A stretch of DNA of 64,000 nt from Candidatus Aalborgicola defluviihabitans (GTDB lineage Bacteria; Pseudomonadota; Gammaproteobacteria; Burkholderiales; Burkholderiaceae_C): positions 248,001 through 312,000 of the forward strand of contig JADIXX010000001.1 of assembly GCA_016705575.1 (NCBI GenBank). Reading direction: 5' to 3'. Shown here one piece after another: positions 33,754-41,007 of this stretch (position 1 is the stretch's first letter; each line of letters starts with the position of its first letter). A program made the position numbers and the translations under genes. Under the pieces are notes generated by a model that saw only the letters and a program-made list of their open reading frames with translations, made no database searches and was not told where the DNA came from.

Positions 33754-34647
33754 TCAAGGTTGAACATTTACTACACTGTGCTGCTTTTGCCAGGGGTTGT
33801 AGCCGGTGACCAGGGCGCTGGCCATCAGCACCAGCCCACCGCCCAGGAAGATGCTGGTTGAGAGTTGCTCCCCCAGAAAGACATGGCCCCAGGTGACGCC
33901 AAACACCGGAATCAAAAAAGTGGGGCTCATGGCCGCCACGGGGGTGACATGGGCCAGAATCCGGATGTGCAGCCAATAGGCAATGCCCGATGTGATCACC
34001 CCCATGATGACCACCGCGAGCAATGCCACGGGTGTGAAATGCGCAGACGGCCAGCTCCACAGCGCGCCGGGAAGCAGCATCAAGAAAGCTGCCGCATGCA
34101 ACCCGGCGGTGATTTGTAATGGCTCCATGCGGCTCAGCGCCCGCTTCATCAGCGGTGTGGAGACGCCGTAGCACGCCGAGGCCAAGACACAGCCCAGCGC
34201 CGCCAGCGCTACCTTCCACGACGGCTCTACCGGCCCCAGTCCGACGATCAGCGTCACACCGCCTAAACCCAGCAGGCAACCCACAACCTTGCGTGCGTTG
34301 AGCGTGTCTTCACCCATCCAGGTGGAGGCAAAGATGCCAAACAGCACGGCGGTGGAATTGAGCAGCGCGCTGTATCCGGCCGGGATTTGCAGGGCAGCCC
34401 AGGCAAACAGCAGAAACGGCAAGGCCACGGACAGCAGACCAATGAGCGCCAGCTCGCGCCAATGCCCTCGCGGCCAAGGCTGGCGCAGGGTGAACATCAG
34501 CACGGCCAGCGTGAGCGTGGCCATGCCGATGCGCAGTGCCGCCAGCACATTGGGCCCGAGCACGGGGCTGGCCAGGCGTATCAACATGAAGGACGCGCCC
34601 CATAAGGCCGATAGCATGACCAGCTGGGCGAAGTGTTTGGTTTTCAT
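33754..34647 (-). CDS. EamA/DMT superfamily transporter
   Basis: 297 residues from the ATG at 34647; a TTG at 34659 is less likely. Ten helices in two EamA repeats: the first begins LVMLSALWGASFMLIRLASP, the second begins about residue 150 (KVALAALGCVLASACYGVSTPLMKR). It contains the EamA landmarks ALLNSTAVLFGIFAS and the late PVFGVTWGHVFLGE. Members export amino acids or other metabolites; the substrate is unknown. It starts 12 nt after the mutL stop and is probably co-transcribed with mutL. Confidence 0.88.
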   Translation of the reverse strand: MKTKHFAQLVMLSALWGASFMLIRLASPVLGPNVLAALRIGMATLTLAVLMFTLRQPWPRGHWRELALIGLLSVALPFLLFAWAALQIPAGYSALLNSTAVLFGIFASTWMGEDTLNARKVVGCLLGLGGVTLIVGLGPVEPSWKVALAALGCVLASACYGVSTPLMKRALSRMEPLQITAGLHAAAFLMLLPGALWSWPSAHFTPVALLAVVIMGVITSGIAYWLHIRILAHVTPVAAMSPTFLIPVFGVTWGHVFLGEQLSTSIFLGGGLVLMASALVTGYNPWQKQHSVVNVQP

Positions 34648-34659
34648 GCCGTGGGCCAA

Positions 34660-36654
34660 TCAACGGCCACGCAGGAACAGCGCATCGATTTCACGCAGGC
34701 CAAGTTGGCGCCAGGTGGGGCGGCCGTGGTTGCACTGGTCGCTGCGTTCGGTGGCTTCCATTTGGCGCAGCAGCGCGTTCATCTCGTCGATGGTCAGGCG
34801 GCGGTTGGCACGTACCGCGCCGTGGCAGGCCATGGTGGCCAGCAATTCGTTTTGGGCGCGCTGGATGACTGTGCTGGCATCGTGTTGGGCCAGCTCGGCC
34901 AGCACGCTGCGGGCCAGCTCGACCGCGTCGCCTTGTGCCAGGGTGGTGGGCACGGCGCGCACGGCCAGGGTTTTGGGTGAGAAGGGAGAAATCTCCAGTC
35001 CCAGGGTGTGCAGGGTGGCGAAGTGGGCCTCGGCGGTGGCGACCTCGCCGGGGGTTGCTGCAAAGGTGGCGGGTATCAACAGGGGCTGGCTGGTGAGCTG
35101 CGCCACGGTGGTCGTCGCGCCGTCTGCGGTTTGCTGGGCCAACTGGTTTTTGAGCCGCTCGTACACGATGCGCTCGTGGGCGGCGTGCATGTCCACTATG
35201 ACCAGGCCCTGGGTGTTTTCGGCCAGGATGTAGATGCCCTGGAGTTGCGCTAGCGCACGGCCCAGGGGCCAGATTTGGGTGGCGTCCTCGCTGTTGGCTG
35301 GGTGGCTGGGCGGCAGAGGGTTTTGCTCCGTGTCCCCCGCCCGCGTTGCGGGCTCCTCCTTTACCTGCGCAAAACCCTCTGCCGCCCAGCCTTGCGGCGG
35401 GCTGGTGTTGCGCTGCCAGAGCAGGCTGATGTCGCTGACGCGGTGGCCGGTTGGCTTCGGGTTCACTGCGAAATTCATAGCGCCTTGTGTATATTTGACG
35501 AGGGCTGGAGCCTGATTTGACTCTGAGTGATTGGGCCAGATCGTGCTGGCCGGGGTGTTGGCAGTACTGGTGGTGCCTGCGGTGCTGGCGCGTGGCGCAG
35601 CCAATGCGTCTTCCACGGCGTGGCGCACACCCTGGTGCACCTCGCGGCTATCGCGGAAACGCACCTCGATCTTGGTGGGGTGCACGTTCACGTCCACCCG
35701 CGCCGGGTCCATGGCCAGGTACAGCGCATACACCGGCTGGCGGTGGCCGTGCAGTACATCTTCGTAGGCACTGCGGGCGGCGTGGGTGAGCACCTTGTCA
35801 CGCACAAAGCGGCCATTCACGTAACAAAACTGCTGGTCAGCGCGCGACCGTGCGGCATCGGGAATGCCCACCCGGCCCCAGATGCGCAGTGCTGGCGTGT
35901 CGCCGCCCGTGCGTTGGGTGTTGGAGGCCTGCCAGTCCACCGCAATCGATTGGGCAATAAAGTCCGCGCCCAACACGTCGGCCAGGCGTTGGGTGAGTTG
36001 TTGCTCCTGGCTTGGGGCTTCGCAGCGGCGCCATTGTTCAATCAGCTTGCCTTCATGCCAGATGGCAAAACCCACATCGGGTCGGGCCAGCGCGTGGCGG
36101 CGCACCGATTCAATGCAGTGGGCCAGTTCGGTGGCGTCGGTCTTCAAGAACTTGCGCCGCGCTGGTGTGCTGTAGAACAGCTCTTTGACCTCGACCGTGG
36201 TGCCCTGGCTGCGGGCCACCGGTTTGAGTTCGCCCGTGCGTCCGTCCAAAAGGTGAGCGCCCGATTGGCCGCTAGCCCTCGACAATATTGCACAGTCAGC
36301 TATTGAATTAATAGCAGCAAGGGCCTCACCCCGAAACCCCATGGTGGCCACCGACTCCAAATCCACCAGGCTGCCGATCTTGCTGGTGGCGTGGCGGCGA
36401 AAGGCCAGACTTAGCTCGTCGGGGAGGATGCCCTGGCCATCGTCTTCCACACTGATCAGGCGCACGCCACCGGCCAGCAGTCGCACGGTGATTTGGGTGG
36501 CCCCGGCGTCCAGCGCGTTGTCGACCAGCTCACGCACTACTGATGCCGGACGTTCCACCACCTCGCCGGCAGCGATCTGGCTGATCAGCTCATCGGGTAG
36601 TTCACGAATAGGGCGGCGCGGAGCGTGGGTGGGCAAGGGTGCGTTCACCACCAC
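34660..36654 (-). CDS. mutL: DNA mismatch repair protein MutL
   Basis: 664 residues; the start is one of three consecutive GTG codons. The N-terminal GHKL ATPase shows ELVDNALDAGAT (42-53), DDGQGI (71-76) and GFRGEAL (106-112). The C-terminal dimerisation domain keeps an endonuclease-type motif DMHAAHERIVYE (488-499), matching DQHA(X)2E(X)4E except Q to M, and the CNHGRP metal-binding motif near the end. It is thus likely a nicking MutL, as expected in bacteria without MutH. Three repeat insertions are unusual: 45-bp elements at residues 114-128 (ATPase domain) and 382-397 (linker), and a perfect inverted repeat at residues 422-451 (linker). Confidence 0.95.
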   Translation of the reverse strand: MVVNAPLPTHAPRRPIRELPDELISQIAAGEVVERPASVVRELVDNALDAGATQITVRLLAGGVRLISVEDDGQGILPDELSLAFRRHATSKIGSLVDLESVATMGFRGEALAAINSIADCAILSRASGQSGAHLLDGRTGELKPVARSQGTTVEVKELFYSTPARRKFLKTDATELAHCIESVRRHALARPDVGFAIWHEGKLIEQWRRCEAPSQEQQLTQRLADVLGADFIAQSIAVDWQASNTQRTGGDTPALRIWGRVGIPDAARSRADQQFCYVNGRFVRDKVLTHAARSAYEDVLHGHRQPVYALYLAMDPARVDVNVHPTKIEVRFRDSREVHQGVRHAVEDALAAPRASTAGTTSTANTPASTIWPNHSESNQAPALVKYTQGAMNFAVNPKPTGHRVSDISLLWQRNTSPPQGWAAEGFAQVKEEPATRAGDTEQNPLPPSHPANSEDATQIWPLGRALAQLQGIYILAENTQGLVIVDMHAAHERIVYERLKNQLAQQTADGATTTVAQLTSQPLLIPATFAATPGEVATAEAHFATLHTLGLEISPFSPKTLAVRAVPTTLAQGDAVELARSVLAELAQHDASTVIQRAQNELLATMACHGAVRANRRLTIDEMNALLRQMEATERSDQCNHGRPTWRQLGLREIDALFLRGR
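35304..35391. repeat. Perfect 23-bp inverted repeat with nested hairpin, inside the mutL linker
   Basis: Arms at 35304-35326 and 35369-35391 are exact reverse complements (the first begins GGCTGGGCGGCAGAGGG). The 42-nt spacer itself contains a GCCCGC/GCGGGC hairpin at 35339-35353. The unit stays in frame and encodes the Pro/Glu-rich MutL linker around EEPATRAGDTEQNPLPP. It is unrelated in sequence to the 45-bp element that lies 73 bp away. A MITE-like or REP-like origin is inferred. Confidence 0.85.
35465..35509 (-). repeat. 45-bp dispersed element, copy 6 (mutL linker)
   Basis: Same strand as mutL; head TCCAGCCCTCG, spacer TCAAATATACACAAGGC, degraded hairpin (GCTAT, but GCAGT at the 3' arm). 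Read in the frame CCA GCC CTC GTC, it encodes PALVKYTQGAMNFAV in the interdomain linker. Confidence 0.78.
36271..36315 (+). repeat. 45-bp dispersed element, copy 7 (mutL ATPase domain, antisense to the gene)
   Basis: Head GCTAGCCCTCG, 17-nt spacer, and an unusually perfect hairpin GCTATT-N5-AATAGC. mutL reads it from the other strand just after GFRGEAL, giving AINSIADCAILSRAS. The flanking GGCC before the head matches copy 1. MutL is not lengthened here relative to E. coli MutL as I recall it. Confidence 0.75.
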
Positions 36655-36700
36655 ATTCTAGGGTGGATCAGATGAACGGGGGCTGGGCTGACGGCTTCGC

Positions 36701-37354
36701 TTACAGCTTGCCGTACTGGGTTCCGCCAATCATGATGCCACTGTCCAGCGGTGCCAGATCGGATTGGTATTCAAAGTCGCCCACCTGTACCACCGGCGGG
36801 GCCAAGCCCATGCTGATGGCTTCCATAAAGGCTCTGGCTTCGTCTTCTGACACGGGTTGGTAAGCGTGACGTGCCAATGCGGGTTCGTGTGCAACGGTGG
36901 AATCTGAGGCCTGAGCACTGGCAAATGCCCGTTCTGGCGTGCTGCTACCGACCGGGTCAGCGGCCCGGGCCTGGCGTTCAAACTGGGTTTCTGATTCACT
37001 CACGCGCCAATAGGTGCCTTCGATCAGTATGCCAAAGCGCTTGTAGGTATTGGCGCGCATGAGCTTCTCGATGGCGGCAAAACTCTTGGTGCGGGCTTCT
37101 TTGCCAGTGACGAAAGATTTGGCGACGTCGATCATGGCGATGAAGCGGTGGTGACGTGCATCCACCGGCATAACTTTGAATTTGTACATGCTGCCAATCA
37201 CTTCCATTGACAAAAATGTCTCTCGGATGGACTGATATAACATTTCTTGTCGGAATGCCTTGCGTTCTTCCAAGTCCATGCGCTTGCGTTGAGCGACCGG
37301 GGATTCGACCGGAATCTCGGGGGTTTTTGGCTTGGATCGGAAGAGCGAGAGCAT
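36701..37354 (-). CDS. Hypothetical protein, soluble, unknown function
   Basis: 217 residues; I do not recognise a named family. It opens with a basic segment (MLSLFRSKPKTPEIP), then a well-structured part (about 30-125) containing FRQEMLYQSIRETFLSMEVIGSMYKFKVMP-type sequence (split here as FRQEMLYQSIRETF and MEVIGSMYKFKVMP) and RFGILIEGTYWRV. A low-complexity Ala/Ser linker (about 130-165) leads to a short conserved-looking tail ending IMIGGTQYGKL. No signal peptide or membrane helix. It stands alone between mutL and another hypothetical gene, with ordinary codon use. Confidence 0.7.
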   Translation of the reverse strand: MLSLFRSKPKTPEIPVESPVAQRKRMDLEERKAFRQEMLYQSIRETFLSMEVIGSMYKFKVMPVDARHHRFIAMIDVAKSFVTGKEARTKSFAAIEKLMRANTYKRFGILIEGTYWRVSESETQFERQARAADPVGSSTPERAFASAQASDSTVAHEPALARHAYQPVSEDEARAFMEAISMGLAPPVVQVGDFEYQSDLAPLDSGIMIGGTQYGKL

Positions 37355-37464
37355 GTTGTGTGGGTGTTTTTTGATATTTTAGACGTAGCTTGACTTTGCG
37401 CCGGACGGCACAAACACCCTACCATATGCAATCCGCATGCCTACTTTGCTAAGGGTTTACCCAC

Positions 37465-38172
37465 CTAGAGCTTTGCGGCGCGGCTGTCCAGAGGGGTCAC
37501 GAAGGAATTCTGTTCCCAGCCGGAGGACTCCAGCATGCTTTCAGCGTAGCCCGAGGAGTTGGGCATGGACGCATCCAGCTGGGCTACGGACTGGTTCTTG
37601 GTGTTGCGCTTGCGGTCCACAATAGCGTACAAATGCTGGCTCACGTTCTTGAAGCGCGACTCCAGTTCACCGTTCGCGTTGCCTCTGGCCGCTTGCTCGC
37701 CCAGGAAAGCTGTGCGGATCTGGATCAGGTGGGGCAGGTTGGCCGGGTCCACCACCGTGTAGTGGATGCCGCATTGCGACAGCAGGTTGTGTTTGAGGGT
37801 TTGGTTGCTCAGGGACAATCCCTTGGGGCCTGGTACATCAATGCACCCTATCACTTCACCTTCCATATTGCACAGGGTAAAGGTGCAGTAAACCCCATTG
37901 AGTAAGTGGTACCAGTGCGCAGCATCGGCCTGCTGGGCGGGTGAGGTAAACCGGGTGATGGGCAATTTGATCAATATCTGATGGTCAAACATCACCTTGG
38001 CCAGCCACAGCCAGACTTGCTTTTCACGGTTGTTGACCAACGCACGCACCGTCAGCGGCCAATCTTTGGGAATGCGTTTGCGGTCCGGGGTTTTTGACCG
38101 GCGCAGCCAGTAAACGACGCCACCACCCAGCGCCAATCCCAATACAAAAACAGCATAGATCATGTCACTCAC
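37465..38172 (-). CDS. Membrane-anchored protein with DUF2726-like domain
   Basis: 235 residues. One N-terminal helix (MIYAVFVLGLALGGGVVYWL) is followed by basic residues, so the rest faces the cytoplasm. The middle (about 45-165) resembles DUF2726: VNNREKQVWLWLAKVMFDHQ, LIKLPITRFT, then VYCTFTLCNMEGEVIGCIDV and a C-terminal KHNLLSQCGIHYTVVDP. DUF2726 has been compared with nuclease-like folds, but I see no clear catalytic set. The C-terminal 60 residues are polar and probably disordered. Translation may start three codons later at the MIYA methionine. Confidence 0.7.
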   Translation of the reverse strand: MSDMIYAVFVLGLALGGGVVYWLRRSKTPDRKRIPKDWPLTVRALVNNREKQVWLWLAKVMFDHQILIKLPITRFTSPAQQADAAHWYHLLNGVYCTFTLCNMEGEVIGCIDVPGPKGLSLSNQTLKHNLLSQCGIHYTVVDPANLPHLIQIRTAFLGEQAARGNANGELESRFKNVSQHLYAIVDRKRNTKNQSVAQLDASMPNSSGYAESMLESSGWEQNSFVTPLDSRAAKL

Positions 38173-38326
38173 CCTGAATATATGGAGCCATCTGCGTGGC
38201 TGTCATAGTTCGTGGCAGTCTACTGCCTTTCGACCGGGTTGCCCAGTGTTTTGCTGCGATGCAGCATCAACATGCCGGCATGGTGGGCTTCGTGGCAAGA
38301 TTCGGGCGGCACGAGAATCCCCCACA

Positions 38327-39124
38327 ATGAAGACCAACGAGAAACACCGCATGCAGCTACAGGAAATACTTTACTCACAAGGATTTGGCACCCGGCGTGT
38401 TTGCGCCGGGCTGGTTCAGCAGGGTTTGGTTCAAGTTTATATGGAAAATGAGTCTCCAGCCCTCGTGGAATGTACGCAAGCCGCTACTGAATTTGTAGCG
38501 GATGGGTTGCGCTTCAGGGTCCAGGGGGTGGACTGGCCGTACCATGAAAAAGCCTACCTGATGCTGCACAAGCCCGCTGGCACCGAATGTTCACAAAAGC
38601 CATCCACCTACCCCAGCATCTACTCGCTGCTGCCGTCGCCGCTGCGATTGCGGCCACAAAAGGCTGCGGTGCAGGGCGTGCAGGCGGTAGGAAGGCTTGA
38701 CCAGGACACGACAGGTCTGCTGTTACTGACGGATGACGGCAAGTTCATCCACCGCATGAGTTCACCGCGCCACCATGTTCCCAAGGTCTATGAGGTAACG
38801 GTCAAGCACACGCTGGACGCGCGCCAGGTCCAGAAGCTGCTGGATGGGGTGGTGCTGGATGACGACCCCAAACCCGTGCGTGCCGCAGCTTGCGCGGCTG
38901 TGGGCCCGCTCCATCTGCGCCTGACCCTTACCGAGGGGAAGTACCACCAGGTCAAACGCATGGTGGCAGCGGTTGGTAACCGCGTGGAGGGCTTGCACCG
39001 CTCGCAGATTGGGGGTCTGCGTTTGCCTGTGGACCTGACGCCAGGCCAGTGGCGCTGGTTAAGCGAGGCGGATTTGCAGGCTATTCAAAGCCCGGTATCC
39101 TTGTCACATGAGCATGCTATTTGA
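38327..39124 (+). CDS. RsuA/RluE-type rRNA pseudouridine synthase
   Basis: 265 residues from the ATG at 38327; the ATG at 38351, where the fold begins (MQLQEILYSQGFGTRRVC), is an equal alternative, and the open frame further upstream is not homologous. The small N-terminal domain is S4-like. The catalytic domain has the family motif AVGRLDQDTTGLLLLTDDG with the essential Asp, plus HHVPKVYEVTV and LTEGKYHQVKRM. It isomerises a uridine in rRNA; whether 16S or 23S cannot be decided. A 45-bp element encodes residues about 44-58 (SPALVECTQAATEFVAD), linking the S4-like and catalytic parts. Its end overlaps the EI24 gene by 17 nt. Confidence 0.88.
   Translation: MKTNEKHRMQLQEILYSQGFGTRRVCAGLVQQGLVQVYMENESPALVECTQAATEFVADGLRFRVQGVDWPYHEKAYLMLHKPAGTECSQKPSTYPSIYSLLPSPLRLRPQKAAVQGVQAVGRLDQDTTGLLLLTDDGKFIHRMSSPRHHVPKVYEVTVKHTLDARQVQKLLDGVVLDDDPKPVRAAACAAVGPLHLRLTLTEGKYHQVKRMVAAVGNRVEGLHRSQIGGLRLPVDLTPGQWRWLSEADLQAIQSPVSLSHEHAI
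38455..38499 (+). repeat. 45-bp dispersed element, copy 8 (inside the pseudouridine synthase gene)
   Basis: Head TCCAGCCCTCG, spacer TGGAATGTACGCAAGCC, good hairpin GCTAC-N7-GTAGC. Read in the frame CCA GCC CTC GTG to give PALVECTQAATEFVA. The hairpin shows a compensated pair (GCTAC/GTAGC instead of GCTAT/ATAGC). Confidence 0.8.
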
Positions 39125-39974
39125 TTCGTTCTGGCGCGCGGCTGCGTACTGCTTGAGGCCGCGGGTGATTCTGTTGTCGGTGATGCCGCTGGTTCTGGTG
39201 GTCGCCCTGACCGTAGGCCTAGGTTATTTCTACTGGGATGTAGCGATGGACCAGGTGCGTCTGTTGCTGGAATCCAGCGAGTTCGTCAACAACGGCTGGG
39301 CCTGGCTGGACAGCATTGGGTTGGGACGCATCAAGACGGTGCTGGCCCCAATGGTCGTCATCTTCGTTGTGACGCCCCTGATCGTTATGGTGTCGTTGCT
39401 GGTGGTAGCGCTGTTGATGACGCCGATGCTGGTGCGTCTGGTGGCGCTGCGGCGTTTTCCGGCACTGGAAGAGCGCAACGGTGCGTCGTTTCTCTACAGT
39501 GTGGCCTGGTCTTTGAGCTCCACGGTGCTGGCACTGCTGGCCACGGTGGCCTCTCTTCCGCTGTGGTTTGTGCCGCCCCTGGTGCTGATTTTGCCGCCGC
39601 TGATTTGGGGCTGGCTCACCTACCGGGTCATGTCCTTCGACGCGTTGGCTAACCACGCCAGCGCCGAAGAGCGCCGCACGGTTTTGAAGCGTCATCGCAT
39701 GCAACTGCTGGGCATGGGCGTGTTGACCGGTTACCTGGGGGCCGCGCCCAGCCTGGTGTGGGCGTTTGGCGCCCTGTTTGCGGTCACTTTCTTTGTCTTC
39801 CTGGTGCCGCTGGCAATCTGGATTTACACCCTGGTGTTTGCTTTTTCGTCCCTGTGGTTCACCCATTACTGTTTGGCGGCCTTGCAGGCTCTGCGCCAGG
39901 AACGCGCGGCCGAGGCCGTGATCGTGGCGGAAATCCCGGTCGCCGAACCACCGCTTTTGATTTCCGTGGAATAG
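39108..39974 (+). CDS. EI24 domain-containing membrane protein
   Basis: 288 residues with about five to six helices (about 18-40, 78-105, 130-165, 205-255). The pattern FWRAAAYCLRPRVILLSVMPL at the start and MSFDALANHASAEER near residue 178 fit the EI24/CysZ-like family. Distant relatives include the sulfate permease CysZ, but no sulfur genes are nearby, so the role is left open. It overlaps the pseudouridine synthase gene by 17 nt and precedes the CinA-type gene by 6 nt, suggesting co-transcription. Confidence 0.8.
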   Translation: MSMLFDSFWRAAAYCLRPRVILLSVMPLVLVVALTVGLGYFYWDVAMDQVRLLLESSEFVNNGWAWLDSIGLGRIKTVLAPMVVIFVVTPLIVMVSLLVVALLMTPMLVRLVALRRFPALEERNGASFLYSVAWSLSSTVLALLATVASLPLWFVPPLVLILPPLIWGWLTYRVMSFDALANHASAEERRTVLKRHRMQLLGMGVLTGYLGAAPSLVWAFGALFAVTFFVFLVPLAIWIYTLVFAFSSLWFTHYCLAALQALRQERAAEAVIVAEIPVAEPPLLISVE

Positions 39975-39980
39975 ATCAAC

Positions 39981-40775
39981 ATGAACTTTGGCCTCATCAT
40001 CATTGGCGATGAAATCCTGTCTGGCAAGCGTCAGGACAAGCACCTTGCAAAAACCATTGAGTTGCTGTCTGCACGGGGGCTGCCACTGGCCTATGCCGAC
40101 TACGTGGGTGACGATCCGCAGCGCATCACCGCGACGCTGGCGCGCGCCTTTGCCTCGGGTGACGTGGTGTTTTCTTGTGGAGGAATTGGTGCCACCCCGG
40201 ATGACCACACACGCCAGTGCGCCGCGCGGGCCCTGGGGCGTGAATTGGCCCTGCACCCCCAGGCTGAGACGCTGATCCGTGAACGCATGCAGGACTTTGC
40301 CCGGGAGAAGGGCGTTGCCTACGAGCCCAACCGCAGTGACAACCTGCACCGGCTCAACATGGGTACGTTTCCTGTCGGTGCGCAGATCATCCCTAACCCG
40401 TTCAACAAGATTCCCGGCTTTTACTGCGGGAGCGTTTATTTTGTTCCGGGTTTCCCGGTCATGGCCCATCCCATGATGGAGTGGGTGCTGGACACGCACT
40501 ACCACCACCTGTTTGTGCAGGATGCTTGGGTCGAGCAGTCGGTCATCGTGTTTGGGGCCATGGAGGCCAGCCTGACCCCGCTCATGGAGGACATTGAGCG
40601 TGACCATGCGGTCAAGGTGTTCAGCCTGCCCAGCGTGGACCACGCACAGTACGGGCACCATATCGAGCTCGGTGTAAAGGGCGCACCCGTTGCCGTAATC
40701 CCTGCCTACGCTGCCCTGTTGCAAGGTTTGGGGCAGGCGCATGCCAAGTTAGGCCCTGAGATGGTGCGCAAATAG
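39981..40775 (+). CDS. CinA N-terminal-type molybdopterin-binding-fold protein
   Basis: 264 residues. The core is the MoCF_biosynth fold: GLIIIGDEILSGKRQDKHLAKTI opens it and the phosphate-binding SCGGIGATPDDHT motif follows (about 70-82). Later features include PNRSDNLHRLNMGTFPVGAQ and NPFNKIPGFYCGSVYFVPGFP. These fit standalone competence/damage-inducible CinA N-terminal-type proteins, in which related enzymes act on nucleotide derivatives; the C-terminal nicotinamide-nucleotide amidase domain of full CinA is absent. The stop is 3 nt before the NtrC-type site of the glnA promoter. Confidence 0.85.
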   Translation: MNFGLIIIGDEILSGKRQDKHLAKTIELLSARGLPLAYADYVGDDPQRITATLARAFASGDVVFSCGGIGATPDDHTRQCAARALGRELALHPQAETLIRERMQDFAREKGVAYEPNRSDNLHRLNMGTFPVGAQIIPNPFNKIPGFYCGSVYFVPGFPVMAHPMMEWVLDTHYHHLFVQDAWVEQSVIVFGAMEASLTPLMEDIERDHAVKVFSLPSVDHAQYGHHIELGVKGAPVAVIPAYAALLQGLGQAHAKLGPEMVRK

Positions 40776-40778
40776 AAT

Positions 40779-40795
40779 TGCACTCAATTGGTGCA
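40779..40795 (+). promoter_or_regulatory. Predicted NtrC binding site upstream of glnA
   Basis: TGCACT-N5-GGTGCA, a 17-bp dyad that differs at one position from the NtrC consensus TGCACC-N5-GGTGCA. A right half-site GGTGCA recurs at 40815-40820, about 25 bp further on. Both lie about 150-190 bp upstream of the predicted sigma-54 start point, a normal enhancer distance. ntrB and ntrC lie downstream in the same cluster. Confidence 0.82.
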
Positions 40796-40944
40796 CGCAA
40801 AAGAGCCTTGATTTGGTGCATCAACCGAAATGGCAGGCGTTCGCCCCCCGCTTCACACGCGGACTTTGACGCAACACAACGGAAAACTGACGTGTCTCAA
40901 GGCAAAATAGCCTGATTTACCAAAAATGGTGCTTGCCCGGGTTT

Positions 40945-40960
40945 TGGCACAAAAACTGCA
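40945..40960 (+). promoter_or_regulatory. Predicted sigma-54 promoter of glnA
   Basis: TGGCAC-N5-CTGCA, with GG and GC ten nucleotides apart (the -24/-12 elements); consensus is TGGCAC-N5-TTGCA. Transcription should begin near 40972, about 36 nt before the glnA ATG. Together with the upstream NtrC dyad this indicates nitrogen-responsive expression. Confidence 0.82.
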
Positions 40961-40996
40961 ATGGAGGCAAGGCGAGAATTTTCACAACCGTGTAAC

Positions 40997-41001
40997 AGGA
41001 G
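40997..41001 (+). promoter_or_regulatory. Ribosome binding site of glnA
   Basis: AGGAG, 6 nt before the ATG at 41008. It decides against the in-frame TTG at 41005. Confidence 0.85.
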
Positions 41002-41007
41002 TATTTG

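Noticed and set aside
39219..40742. A 507-codon open frame antisense to the EI24 and CinA-type genes
   Set aside because: Gln/Arg/His-rich product without domains; both plus-strand genes have family landmarks.
40916..40933. A further NtrC-like dyad, ACC-N6-GGT type, close to the sigma-54 promoter
   Set aside because: The half-sites are one base too far apart and the left half matches poorly; it also lies too near the -24 element to be a normal enhancer.
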